A DNA stretch of 64,000 nt from Rhizobium terrae (lineage in GTDB: Bacteria > Pseudomonadota > Alphaproteobacteria > Rhizobiales > Rhizobiaceae): the NCBI RefSeq assembly GCF_003425685.1, contig NZ_QJKM01000009.1:1-64000 (forward strand), in the 5' to 3' direction. Numbering within the stretch: position 1 is the first letter of the stretch; the number at the start of each line of letters is the position of its first letter. The position numbers were made by a program, and so were the translations under genes. The notes beneath the pieces are model-generated. The model did not search any database and had not been told where the DNA came from. It saw only the letters and a program-made list of their open reading frames with translations. Of the stretch, positions 23,508 to 32,095 are shown one piece after another.

Positions 23508-24443
23508 TTGGATGAAATCAAGAAGGTGACCGTAGTTGGAACGGGGATCATCGGGTCCAGTTGGACCTGCCTTTTTCTGGCGCACGGTCTAGACGTGGTC
23601 GCAACCGATATCCGCGAGGGTGCCGAAGCCGAGCTTGTCGACGCGGTAGAGTGTTGCTGGCGTTCTCTTCCGCAATGTGTACTTGAAAAAAACCGGCGTG
23701 GAACGCTTCGTTTCTCGTCCGACCTGGAGGCCGCGTGCGAGGGCGCGGGGTTCGTCCAGGAAAACGCAATCGAACGTCTGGATGCTAAGATCGAGCTAAT
23801 GCGGCGCATTGACGCTGCGACAGCTCAGGATGTCATCATCGCGTCGAGTTCCTCGGCGATTTCGGTGACGGATATGCAAAGAGATTGTGCTTATCCCGAA
23901 CGGGTGGTGCTGGGTCACCCGTTCAATCCGCCCCATCTGGTGCCGCTGATCGAATTGGCGGGCGGCGTGAGGACGGAGGAGGATGCTCTGGTGCGAGCTG
24001 AACATTTTTACACGCGCCTCGGCAAGGTTCCCGTCCGGCTGAAAAAGGAGATCTACGGACATATCGCCAACCGTTTGCAGGCGGCGATCTTCCGCGAAGC
24101 GATTCACCTGCTCGAAAGCGGCGTGGCCTCAGCCGAGGAGGTCGATCGTGCCGTTACGGAGGGGCCCGGTCTCCGCTGGGCGCTGATGGGACCGTTCCTG
24201 ACTTACCGGCTCGCCGGAGGGGATAAAGGCATGCAAGGCTTCTGGAATATGTTTGCGCCGATGCAGGAAAAGCTTTGGGGCGATCTCGGATCTCCCGTAC
24301 CCGATGCTGCCCTGCAGGCACGAGTCACCGATGCCGTCGAACAATCATATGCCAACGTCTCCATTCAGACGCTCGCCGATGGCCGCAATTCTCGTCTGCG
24401 CCGGATGCTGGCATTGAAGTCGCGAAGTGAACCGGGATGTTAG
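23508..24443 (+). CDS. 3-hydroxyacyl-CoA/L-carnitine dehydrogenase-like enzyme
   Basis: A 311-residue NAD-dependent dehydrogenase. The Rossmann motif is VTVVGTGIIGSSWTCLFLAHG. The catalytic histidine lies in VVLGHPFNPPHLVPLIELAG, and the C-terminal dimer domain follows (IANRLQAAIFREAIHLLESG). The GWxW-like layout and the size resemble L-carnitine dehydrogenase more than the fatty-acid enzymes. The start is TTG at 23508 with GGGAGA eight bases upstream. Together with BKACE this recalls carnitine breakdown (3-dehydrocarnitine cleavage), but other 3-hydroxy acids are equally possible. Confidence 0.88.
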   Translation: MDEIKKVTVVGTGIIGSSWTCLFLAHGLDVVATDIREGAEAELVDAVECCWRSLPQCVLEKNRRGTLRFSSDLEAACEGAGFVQENAIERLDAKIELMRRIDAATAQDVIIASSSSAISVTDMQRDCAYPERVVLGHPFNPPHLVPLIELAGGVRTEEDALVRAEHFYTRLGKVPVRLKKEIYGHIANRLQAAIFREAIHLLESGVASAEEVDRAVTEGPGLRWALMGPFLTYRLAGGDKGMQGFWNMFAPMQEKLWGDLGSPVPDAALQARVTDAVEQSYANVSIQTLADGRNSRLRRMLALKSRSEPGC

Positions 24444-24589
24444 GCCTGTACGGGTTCCAGTGCCGATTTACATTTTAATCTGAAACACGGGGAGTTTTTT
24501 CAAATTCTGAGACCGTAATTGAGACTTTTTGGGGATTTCAATTGAAGTGTAACTTTTGGACGGCTACGCGAACGTGCCCTCCTTTCCAA

Positions 24590-25227
24590 AGCAGACTTTG
24601 GAATACCCAGCCGTCGCGGTGCATCTCACCCTGCTGCCGACCCACCTCACTGCGCAGCAGGGTGAGCAGGTCCTCTGAGAGGATGGCATTGCGAAAGCGC
24701 CCGCCCTCGTCACGCTCGACCCGCAACAGCATCCGCTCGCAGTCGACGTCGGCGACCTTCAGCATGGAAACCTCAGCGACACGGAAGCCCGCGCCATAGG
24801 CGACCGACAATGCTGCCTGGTGTTTGAGGCAGGTGGTGGCATTCAGCAACCGGGCAACCTCGTCGCGGCTCAGCACCACAGGCAGATTCCGAGGATGCGC
24901 CAGCCGGACAAGCCTGCGCGCCAGGTCCGGGCAGTCGAGGGTCTCGGTGAAGAAGAAGCGAAGCGCCGAGACGATGCTGCTCATCGTCGGAACGGGAACG
25001 CCGTCCTCCTGCTACTGGATCTGGAATCCGCGCAGATCGTCCGCGGTCGCTGTGTCTGGTAACCGCCCAAGGTCGCCAGGCGTCTAATGTCGCGAAGATG
25101 GTTGCGGCGTTTCGCGTGAGAAACGCCGCATGTTGATGTCGTCGATCAGCCTCTGGCGCAGCTGGCTAATGGGCGCTTCAAGAACTGAATAGGTCAGATC
25201 AGGTTCCTTGGTGAAGAAGCCCGTCAT
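24590..25227 (-). pseudogene. Broken tyrosine recombinase (XerC/D-like, IS91-associated type)
   Basis: Minus-strand pieces assemble into a phage-type integrase. They are MTGFFTKEPDLTYSVLEAP and RQRLIDDINMRRF from 25227, then LPDTATADDLRGF, an in-frame amber codon, QEDGVPVPT, and SIVSALRFFFTETLDCPDLA to QGEMHRDGWVFQ. At least two frameshifts (near 25090 and 25065) and the stop interrupt it. The C-terminal R-x-x-H...Y catalytic region is missing. It retains the first catalytic arginine (YGAGFRVAEVSML). I recall this protein type beside IS91-like elements. It marks an old mobile scar between two catabolic operons. Confidence 0.85.
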
Positions 25228-25290
25228 GCTCTGCCGTTGCCAGACGGGGCCGTTGGTTCGATCCCTTCAACTGCAGACCATCACTCCTGA

Positions 25291-26193
25291 TTAAGTCGGG
25301 TTCTGTTGGAGAACATCTTTGAGCGTGCTCACGAATGTCTGCGCGGCAAGCGATAGAGGCCTTCGTTTCGGTAAGATCATCCCGACAGATACAGGTATCC
25401 GGGGCTCGAACTGGCGAACCACTATGTGGTCCAGTTCGTTGGCATCCCATACAGAGAAGTGGTCGACTAATGCCACGCCGCGCCCTCTTTCGACCAAGCG
25501 TCGGATAAGTTGGCTCTGGTTGGAGATCAGGGTGTTGGACGGCTTTACACCCTCATCCGAGAGCGACCGGAAGATTGCCGCACCGAAGGGTACCGACCGG
25601 GGATACGTGACAAATGGCTGATCGGCAATGTCGCTCGCCAGGATGATACGATGCTGCGCGAGAACGTGGTCGGGCGGCATGATACAGACCATCGAGGAGG
25701 TCTTCAGCGTCTGCGTCATCAGGTCGGATTCGTGTTCGGGATGGTGCACCAGCCCGAAGTCGTAGTTGCCGCGGCTGACATAGGAGTGGATTTTGTCGGA
25801 ATCGAGCAGGTCCACCTGGACCTGAATGCCGGGATAGAGGTTGTTGAAACGCTCGATCGCCATTGGGATGAGGGCTGTGCTGAAGGCCGACAGGATGCCG
25901 ATATTCAGATAGCCTTGTGCCATGGCGGTGAGGTCGAGCGAAAGGTTTTCGAAAACTGTCAACTCTTCCATCAGGCGCGTGGCATGCGAAAAAAGGAGTT
26001 CAGCCTCCGGTGTCGGACGCAGCCTTCCCGCACTCCGCTCGAAGAGCTTGACGCCTGCGAAGTCTTCCAGCTGTTTCAAAGATTTGCTGGCATTCGGCTG
26101 GGTGGTGTGGAGCACCAACGCCGCCTCTGTTACGGAGCCTGTCTTCATGAATGCGGCCAGCGTGTCGAGATGTCTGAGCTTGATCCGTCGCAT
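25291..26193 (-). CDS. LysR-type regulator of the hyu-frl-dpp operon
   Basis: A 300-residue LTTR. The N-terminal helix-turn-helix is LDTLAAFMKTGSVTEAALVL with HTTQPNASKSLKQLE. The substrate-binding domain follows (GYLNIGILSAFSTALIPMAI). The ATG at 26193 is preferred over the GTG at 26202 because the GGAG ribosome binding site lies nine bases upstream. It is divergent from hyuA, with 148 bases between. A perfect ATTCCA-TTT-TGGAAT inverted repeat in that gap is the likely binding site. Confidence 0.93.
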   Translation of the reverse strand: MRRIKLRHLDTLAAFMKTGSVTEAALVLHTTQPNASKSLKQLEDFAGVKLFERSAGRLRPTPEAELLFSHATRLMEELTVFENLSLDLTAMAQGYLNIGILSAFSTALIPMAIERFNNLYPGIQVQVDLLDSDKIHSYVSRGNYDFGLVHHPEHESDLMTQTLKTSSMVCIMPPDHVLAQHRIILASDIADQPFVTYPRSVPFGAAIFRSLSDEGVKPSNTLISNQSQLIRRLVERGRGVALVDHFSVWDANELDHIVVRQFEPRIPVSVGMILPKRRPLSLAAQTFVSTLKDVLQQNPT

Positions 26194-26212
26194 GATCCGC
26201 ACCTCCGTGAAT

Positions 26213-26227
26213 ATTCCATTTTGGAAT
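26213..26227. promoter_or_regulatory. Probable LysR box between lysR and hyuA
   Basis: ATTCCATTTTGGAAT is a perfect inverted repeat with six-base arms and a three-base centre, and it contains the T-N11-A pattern of LTTR sites. It lies 20 bases upstream of the lysR start and 115 upstream of hyuA. Assignment to the adjacent regulator is inferred. Confidence 0.65.
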
Positions 26228-26341
26228 GGAAAGCTCGAATAATTGAATTTTACAAGATGCGATAGCCGGTTTTAGATCATGCCCATGACAGGCAAGGCGG
26301 TGGCGTGAAGCCGCAGCCACAGTGCAGAAGACCAGAGCATC

Positions 26342-28387
26342 ATGGGCAATATCAGGGTCGGCATCGATGTCGGCGGAACCTTCACAGATTTTACGGTCCT
26401 CGATGATGAGTCCGGAAACATGCGCCACTTCAAGGTGTCCTCGACGCCTCACGATCCGTCCGAAGCGATCGGGACCGGCATTGCCGGATTTGCCGAACGC
26501 GGGCTTCGGACATCCGACGTGGTCCATTTCGGTCATGGTACGACGGTCGCGACCAACATGGTCATTGAACGCCGAGGCGGAAAGACCGGTCTCCTGACCA
26601 CCGCAGGTTTTCGCGACGTCCTCGAGATCGGCCGTCAGACCCGTCCCGACCTGTTCGACATGAGCGTTCGCAAGCCGGAGCCGCTGGTTGTTCGTCCGCT
26701 TCGGCTGGAAGTGGCAGAACGCCTGGGCCCGGCCGGAGAAGTCATCGTGCCGCTCGACGAAGCGGGCGTCAAAGCAGCCGCGGAGCGCTTCAAGCAGGAG
26801 GGCGTGGAAGCTGTCGCCATCGGCTTCCTGCATTCCTACCGTAACCCGGCGCATGAGCAGCGCGCTGCGGAGATCATCCGCAGGCATCTGCCGGGCGTCT
26901 TCATCTCGCTGTCGAGCGACGTCCTGCCCGAATTCCGGGAATACGAGCGCATCTCCACCACGGTGATGAACGCCTATCTGATGCCGCGTATGGACGGCTA
27001 TCTCGATCGCTTCATGACACGGTCGCGGAAGGCGGGCGTCGAGGCAAAGCCCTATACGATCCATTCCAACGGTGGCCTTATGTCCACCGAGACGGCGCGC
27101 AATTACCCTGTCCGCACCTGCCTCTCCGGTCCTGCGGCCGGTGTTGTCGGAGCGTCTCTGGTGGGCAAGGCCGCTTCTTTCCCCGACATTATCACCTATG
27201 ACGTCGGCGGCACCTCGACCGACGTTGCACTGATCGCCAACGGCAAGCCTGCCTATTCCACCGACCGCGACGTGGCCGGCTATTCCATTCGCTGCCCAAT
27301 GGTCGACGTGCATGTGATCGGCGCCGGCGGCGGTTCGATCGCCTGGCTGGACGACGCCGGCGGCCTGAAGGTCGGCCCCCAGAGTGCCGCCGCCGTACCC
27401 GGGCCTGCCGCCTATGGCAAGGGCGGCACGGACGCGACGATCTCAGACGCGAATATCGTGCTGCAGCGGCTCAACCCGGTCGCGCTTCTCGATGGAGCCA
27501 TGCCCGTCGATCGGGATGCGGCTCTCAAGGCCGTCGGCGCCGTGGCGGAGAAGATCGGCCGTTCGGTCGAAGATACGGCATGGGGGATCATCCGCATCGC
27601 CGTCGCCAACATGGCGCGCGCTATCCGGGCGGTCTCCATGGACAAAGGGCACGACCTCAAATCTTTCGCGCTGATGGCTTTCGGCGGCGCCGGCCCGCTT
27701 CACTCCTCGCTGGTGGCTGTGGAAACCGGCCTGAATACCGTCATTATTCCGGAATCCCCCGGCACGATGTGCGCCCGTGGCGTGCTGCTGTCCGACGTGA
27801 CCCGCGATTTCGTTTCTACGCAGATCAAGCGGGTCCAGGGCGAAAGCTGGCTCGAGATCCGCTCCGCCCTTAAAGGTCTGGAAGTCCATGCACGGGAATG
27901 GCTCGAAGCGGAAACGATTCCCGATGAGAAGCGCGCGCTCCAGCACATCGCGGAAGCCCGTTATGCCGGCCAGAACCATGAAATCCGCGTCGAGGGCATT
28001 CTTTCCACCGCGGAAGACTTCGCCGCCCGGTTCGCGGACGCCCATCGTGTCGTCTACGGTTATGCATTGAACGACCATCCGGTCGAGATCGTCAACCTGC
28101 GCGTCCAGGCGATCGGTCATGCGGGCCGGCCGCTGCAGACCGTACCGGGCGTCGCCGGCACGATGAAGGAAGCGATCGTTGGCGAACGCGAAGTCTATAT
28201 CGATCCGCAGACCGGATGGCAGACCGTGCCGGTCTACAAGCGAGTCTCGATGCCGCAGGGCGAGAGGTTCTCCGGTCCCGCAATCATCGAAGAGCTGACC
28301 TCGACCAGCTATGTCCTCCCCAGCCAGTCGGGTGTCGTCGACGCCTACGGCAACATCATCCTCAGCTTTGTGAAGGACCGTGCGTGA
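26342..28387 (+). CDS. hyuA: HyuA: ATP-dependent hydantoinase/oxoprolinase, subunit A
   Basis: A 681-residue member of the hydantoinase A/oxoprolinase family, which uses ATP to open lactam or imide rings. The phosphate-binding motifs are at the N-terminus (IRVGIDVGGTFTDFTVLDDE) and in the middle (ITYDVGGTSTDVALIANGK). LIVE features include HGTTVATNMVIERRGGKTGL and GAGGGSIAWLDDAGGLKVGP. The length matches HyuA. It overlaps hyuB by one base. The substrate is unknown; the Frl-like genes downstream hint at a sugar-linked lactam. Confidence 0.92.
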   Translation: MGNIRVGIDVGGTFTDFTVLDDESGNMRHFKVSSTPHDPSEAIGTGIAGFAERGLRTSDVVHFGHGTTVATNMVIERRGGKTGLLTTAGFRDVLEIGRQTRPDLFDMSVRKPEPLVVRPLRLEVAERLGPAGEVIVPLDEAGVKAAAERFKQEGVEAVAIGFLHSYRNPAHEQRAAEIIRRHLPGVFISLSSDVLPEFREYERISTTVMNAYLMPRMDGYLDRFMTRSRKAGVEAKPYTIHSNGGLMSTETARNYPVRTCLSGPAAGVVGASLVGKAASFPDIITYDVGGTSTDVALIANGKPAYSTDRDVAGYSIRCPMVDVHVIGAGGGSIAWLDDAGGLKVGPQSAAAVPGPAAYGKGGTDATISDANIVLQRLNPVALLDGAMPVDRDAALKAVGAVAEKIGRSVEDTAWGIIRIAVANMARAIRAVSMDKGHDLKSFALMAFGGAGPLHSSLVAVETGLNTVIIPESPGTMCARGVLLSDVTRDFVSTQIKRVQGESWLEIRSALKGLEVHAREWLEAETIPDEKRALQHIAEARYAGQNHEIRVEGILSTAEDFAARFADAHRVVYGYALNDHPVEIVNLRVQAIGHAGRPLQTVPGVAGTMKEAIVGEREVYIDPQTGWQTVPVYKRVSMPQGERFSGPAIIEELTSTSYVLPSQSGVVDAYGNIILSFVKDRA

Positions 28388-29997
28388 TGCAGCAGCACGT
28401 CAGACCGCCGCGCGAATTCGACGCCATCGAGATGGAGGTTTACTCCAACCGGTTCATGTCGATCACCGACGAAATGGGGTTGAGCCTCGTGCGTTCGTCC
28501 TTCTCGACCAACATCAAGGAACGCAAGGATTGCTCCGTCGGCCTCTTCGACGGCCGCGGCCGGCTCATCGTGCAGGCATCCCATATCCCGGTCCACCTCG
28601 GTTCGCTGCAGGGCGGCGTCGGGGCAGTGCTGGAAAACTACAGGCTTGAGGACATCAGGCCGGGCGACGCGTTCATTTGCAACGATCCCTATCTCGCTGG
28701 CGGCTCGCACACGCCGGACATCTCGATCCTGACGCCCGTCTTCTATGAGGGCCGGCTCTGCTTCTTTGCCGCCAATCTCGGCCACCATTCGGATGTGGGC
28801 GGCGGTGTTCCGGGCTCCTGCGATCCCAGCCAGACGAGCATCTTTGCGGAAGGTCTGCGCATCCCGGTGCTGAAGATCGCCCGCGAAGGGGTTCTGGACG
28901 AGCAGATCGTCAAGCTGATCAGCACCAACAGCCGCGATCCGCTCGAACGTATCCTCGACTTGAAGGTGCAGATCGCCACCAATGAGATCGGCCAGCGGAA
29001 ACTCGTGGCGCTCGCCGATCAGTTCGGGATCGCCACCGTCGAAAAGGCGATCGATGACCTGATCGCCTATTCGGAAAGCCGCCTGCGCAAGCGCATCGGC
29101 GATCTTCCCGATGGCACTTACAGGGGCGAAGCCTTCATCGACGGCGACGGCGTCGGTTACGAGCCCTGCCGCATCGAGGTCGCGATCAAGGTCGAGGGTG
29201 ATGGGATCACCTTCGATTTCACCGGCACCGATCCCCAGGCGCGAGGTGCGGTCAACATCCCCAAGACCGCCCTCGACGCCACCTGCTACTACACAATCAA
29301 GGCGCTGCTCGATCCGGCGCTGCCGCCGAACGAGGGCATGGCGCTTCCCGTGACGATCGTTGCGGAAGAGGGCACGCTGGTGCGTCCGAAATTCCCGGCT
29401 GCGGTGGGTATCCGCTCCACTAGCTGCCAGCGTGTCGTCCGCGCCATTTTCCAGGCCTTTGCCGACGTCTTGCCGAGGGAGAAGGTCTTTGCCTCCTCGG
29501 CGGACATGAACGCGACGATGATCTTTTTCGGTCCGCACAAGACGCGCGAAGGCAATTTCGTCTACCTCGAAACCGTCGGTGGCGGCGCGGGCGCAAGTCT
29601 TGAGCACGACGGTATGAACGGCATTCAGGTGCACATCACCAACACCTCGAACCTGCCGGCCGAAGCGCTTGAAATCGAATATCCGCTGATGGTGCGCCGT
29701 TATGCGCTCGCCACCGGCTCGGGTGGCGAAGGCCATACGACTGGCGGCATGGGCATCGTCCGCGAAGTGGTCGCGATGACCGACGGCGTTCGGGCGAACG
29801 CCTCCTGCGAGGGCCTCCGGACTCCGGCTGACGGTGTCTTCGGCGGCGGCCAGGGCGAAGTTGCCCGGCTGAAATTCGCGAATGCCGACGGGACAATCAA
29901 GGAATACGACATCTCGATCACCAACATCCTGATGAACCGCGGGGACAGCCTGTTCCTGCAAACGCCGGGCGGCGGCGGCTTCGGCCGCGCCTCCTGA
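28387..29997 (+). CDS. hyuB: HyuB: ATP-dependent hydantoinase/oxoprolinase, subunit B
   Basis: A 536-residue HyuB subunit. Typical motifs are DEMGLSLVRSSFSTNIKERK, ASHIPVHLGSLQGGV, FICNDPYLAGGSHTPDI and ANLGHHSDVGGGVPGS, whose histidines and aspartates are candidate metal ligands. The C-terminus is glycine-rich (QTPGGGGFGRAS), as in the family. The ATG at 28387 shares a base with the hyuA stop. HyuA and HyuB act together as a complex, converting hydantoins, N-methylhydantoin or 5-oxoproline-like rings to open-chain acids. Confidence 0.92.
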   Translation: MQQHVRPPREFDAIEMEVYSNRFMSITDEMGLSLVRSSFSTNIKERKDCSVGLFDGRGRLIVQASHIPVHLGSLQGGVGAVLENYRLEDIRPGDAFICNDPYLAGGSHTPDISILTPVFYEGRLCFFAANLGHHSDVGGGVPGSCDPSQTSIFAEGLRIPVLKIAREGVLDEQIVKLISTNSRDPLERILDLKVQIATNEIGQRKLVALADQFGIATVEKAIDDLIAYSESRLRKRIGDLPDGTYRGEAFIDGDGVGYEPCRIEVAIKVEGDGITFDFTGTDPQARGAVNIPKTALDATCYYTIKALLDPALPPNEGMALPVTIVAEEGTLVRPKFPAAVGIRSTSCQRVVRAIFQAFADVLPREKVFASSADMNATMIFFGPHKTREGNFVYLETVGGGAGASLEHDGMNGIQVHITNTSNLPAEALEIEYPLMVRRYALATGSGGEGHTTGGMGIVREVVAMTDGVRANASCEGLRTPADGVFGGGQGEVARLKFANADGTIKEYDISITNILMNRGDSLFLQTPGGGGFGRAS

Positions 29998-30011
29998 ATT
30001 CCCTTTGGAGA

Positions 30012-31067
30012 ATGAAGAATATGGCTCTCGAAAACCTGACGCCGAGCGACGAACAGATCAAGTCGGCTCCCAACCCGAACTATCTGGAAGGGGACTATCT
30101 GAAGGGCGTGCTGGAGACGACCTTCCGCGACGGCAACCCGATTGCCGAAAAGCTGATCGACGACATCTTCTCGTCGCGGCAGATCGAGTCCATCTACCTC
30201 GTCGGCGCCGGCGGTTCGAACTCCTATATCGAGCCCGTCAAGTATATTCTCGACAAGCATTGCGATCTTCGGATCGAGCGCATCAATTCGACGGAATTCG
30301 AAACCCGCCGCCCCAAGCCGGTCAATGAGAAGGCCGTCGTGCTCCTCACCTCCCATAACGGCGAGACCGAGGACACCGTCGTCGCGGCCCGCTGGGCGAA
30401 GACGACCGGTGCCGTCACCGTGGCGCTGACCTCTGGCCACGACAGCGGTCTTGCCAAGATCTGCGATTACCTGCTGCCCTACAGCAAGGAACTGCCGGGC
30501 ATGCCGAAGACGATGATCGCCTATCTCTTCGTCGCTTATTTCCTGAAGCGCCTCGGCAATCCGGTCGGCGCCCAGCTGATCGCCGATCTGGAAGCCATGC
30601 CGGCCAAGCTGCACGACATCAAGAATGCCGAGCGCGAGCGCGGCATGGAACTCGCCCGCCGCTACAAGGACGAGAACATCTACTACGTCCTTTCGAGCGG
30701 CATTCTGTCGGCGCTGAACTACCAATACTCGATCTGCATCTTCAACGAGATGCTGTGGCTCGACGCGTCCGACATCCATTCGGGCGAATTCCGCCACGGC
30801 CCGTTCGAGGTCGCCGACCCGGACATGGCCTATGTTTTCCTGATGGACAATGGTGAGAACCGCAAGATCGACCAGCGGGCGCTGAAGTTCACCCGCCGCG
30901 TGACCGACAAGATCATCACCTTCGATGCCGGCCGCTACGAGGATGTCTCGCCGCTGCTGTCTCCCTTCGTGATCGGCGTCACCTGGTACTGGTTTGCGCA
31001 TACGCTTTCGGTTCTGCGCGAGCATCCACTCAGCGTGCGCCGCTACATGTGGAAGGTCGACTACTGA
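30012..31067 (+). CDS. SIS-domain sugar isomerase/deglycase, FrlB-like
   Basis: A 351-residue protein with two SIS domains. Phosphosugar-binding motifs are YLVGAGGSNSYIEPVKYIL and LLTSHNGETEDTVVAARWA. The C-terminal half has ASDIHSGEFRHGPFEVADPD, a segment shared by FrlB, AgaS and GlmS-like enzymes. The glutamate and histidine here act in FrlB-type deglycases. FrlB splits fructoselysine 6-phosphate into glucose 6-phosphate and lysine. The kinase that would make such a substrate is the next gene. An ATG at 30021 is an alternative start. Confidence 0.85.
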   Translation: MKNMALENLTPSDEQIKSAPNPNYLEGDYLKGVLETTFRDGNPIAEKLIDDIFSSRQIESIYLVGAGGSNSYIEPVKYILDKHCDLRIERINSTEFETRRPKPVNEKAVVLLTSHNGETEDTVVAARWAKTTGAVTVALTSGHDSGLAKICDYLLPYSKELPGMPKTMIAYLFVAYFLKRLGNPVGAQLIADLEAMPAKLHDIKNAERERGMELARRYKDENIYYVLSSGILSALNYQYSICIFNEMLWLDASDIHSGEFRHGPFEVADPDMAYVFLMDNGENRKIDQRALKFTRRVTDKIITFDAGRYEDVSPLLSPFVIGVTWYWFAHTLSVLREHPLSVRRYMWKVDY

Positions 31068-31198
31068 TGGGTAAGACGTCCGCCGACATCGCCTTCAATC
31101 CCGGCGTGAAAGTTTCGGGGCGGGTCGGGCTGCGCGATCGGCGGATGTCCCACCCGTCTTGGCACTGCATGACAGAAAAGGCGGTCGGGAAATGGTGA
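31067..31198 (+). CDS. Possible 43-codon ORF bridging the deglycase and kinase genes
   Basis: The ATG overlaps the deglycase stop (TGATG) and the TGA overlaps the kinase start, so the frame exactly fills the only gap in this part of the operon. The peptide (MGKTSADIAFNPGVKV..., ending EKAVGKW) has no recognised domain. It could act only as a translational coupler, or be the degenerate 5-prime end of a longer ancestral kinase gene. Confidence 0.35.
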   Translation: MGKTSADIAFNPGVKVSGRVGLRDRRMSHPSWHCMTEKAVGKW

Positions 31199-32085
31199 CG
31201 CCGGACAGCACATATTCGGGCCTCAAGGTCCTCGGACTGGGTGATAACGTCGTCGATCGTTACCTGCATACGGGGAAGATGTACCCGGGCGGCAATGCAC
31301 TCAATTTTTCGGCCTACGCCAAGATGCTCGGCGCGGATGCGGCTTTCCTGGGCACGTTCGGCACGGATGCCGCTGGTCGCCATGTGCGCTCCACTCTAGA
31401 AGAACTGGCCATTCCGACGCCGCTCTGCCGGGTCGTTGAGGGTGAGAACGGCCATGCGGATGTGCGCGTCGTTGATGGAAACCGCCAGTTCGTGTTTTCC
31501 AACAGGGGCGGCGTTGCGCGGGAAAATCCCTTCACGCCGAGCCGATCCGATCTCGACTATATTGCCGGTTTCCGCCTCGTGCACACGAGCTGCTACAGCC
31601 ATCTCAATCCGCATCTGCCGGCCTTGAGGAACGCAAGCGCACTGATCTCCTACGACTTTTCCTATCGCTGGCAGGTGGACGATCTGATCGGACCCGTAAC
31701 GCCGCATCTCGATTTCGCAGCGCTTTCGGCGAGCGACGTCGGTCGCGAACGCGGTCTTGCCGCCCTGCGTGAAGCCGTTTCCAACGGCTGCGGCCTGGCC
31801 TTGGCGACCTTTGGACCGGAAGGCGCTACCGCCTATAACGGCGAAGATTTCGTTTCGGTCCTGCCGAAGCCCGCCAATGTCGTCGATACGCTCGGCGCCG
31901 GCGATGCGTTCATCACGGCGATGCTCCTGTCGCTGCTCGCGGCAGGCTGGACGCGCGGCAACCGGCCTTCCGCGGACGCCATTGCGATCGCCATGGAAAA
32001 GGGCAGCCAGTTCGCAGCCGAAATCTGCGGGATCGACGGCGCATTCGGCCATGCGGCTCCCATCGCCGCCAACGAACAGATCTGA
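31192..32085 (+). CDS. PfkB-family sugar kinase, FrlD-like
   Basis: A 297-residue ribokinase-fold kinase. The glycine-rich substrate loop is KMYPGGNALNFSAYAKMLGA. The ATP/anion-hole signature with the catalytic aspartate is VVDTLGAGDAFITAMLLSLL. A mid-protein acidic substrate region contains SYDFSYRW, which is reminiscent of fructoselysine 6-kinase. With the FrlB-like enzyme it would phosphorylate an Amadori product before deglycation. The start is ATG 31192 with GGGA upstream; GTG 31195 is possible. Confidence 0.87.
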   Translation: MVTPDSTYSGLKVLGLGDNVVDRYLHTGKMYPGGNALNFSAYAKMLGADAAFLGTFGTDAAGRHVRSTLEELAIPTPLCRVVEGENGHADVRVVDGNRQFVFSNRGGVARENPFTPSRSDLDYIAGFRLVHTSCYSHLNPHLPALRNASALISYDFSYRWQVDDLIGPVTPHLDFAALSASDVGRERGLAALREAVSNGCGLALATFGPEGATAYNGEDFVSVLPKPANVVDTLGAGDAFITAMLLSLLAAGWTRGNRPSADAIAIAMEKGSQFAAEICGIDGAFGHAAPIAANEQI

Positions 32086-32095
32086 GGGAGGCTGG

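Noticed and set aside
22001-23809. Very long minus-strand open frame (about 600 codons) opposite the tannase-family gene
   Set aside because: It is antisense to two genes with clear catalytic motifs, and the product shows no domain. GC-rich coding DNA often leaves such shadow frames.
26000-27313. Minus-strand open frame crossing the lysR-hyuA gap
   Set aside because: It overlaps two well-supported divergent genes and the operator; the product has no domain.
28345-29961. Long minus-strand open frame opposite hyuB
   Set aside because: It mirrors a conserved HyuB reading frame, has no motif and lacks a ribosome binding site.
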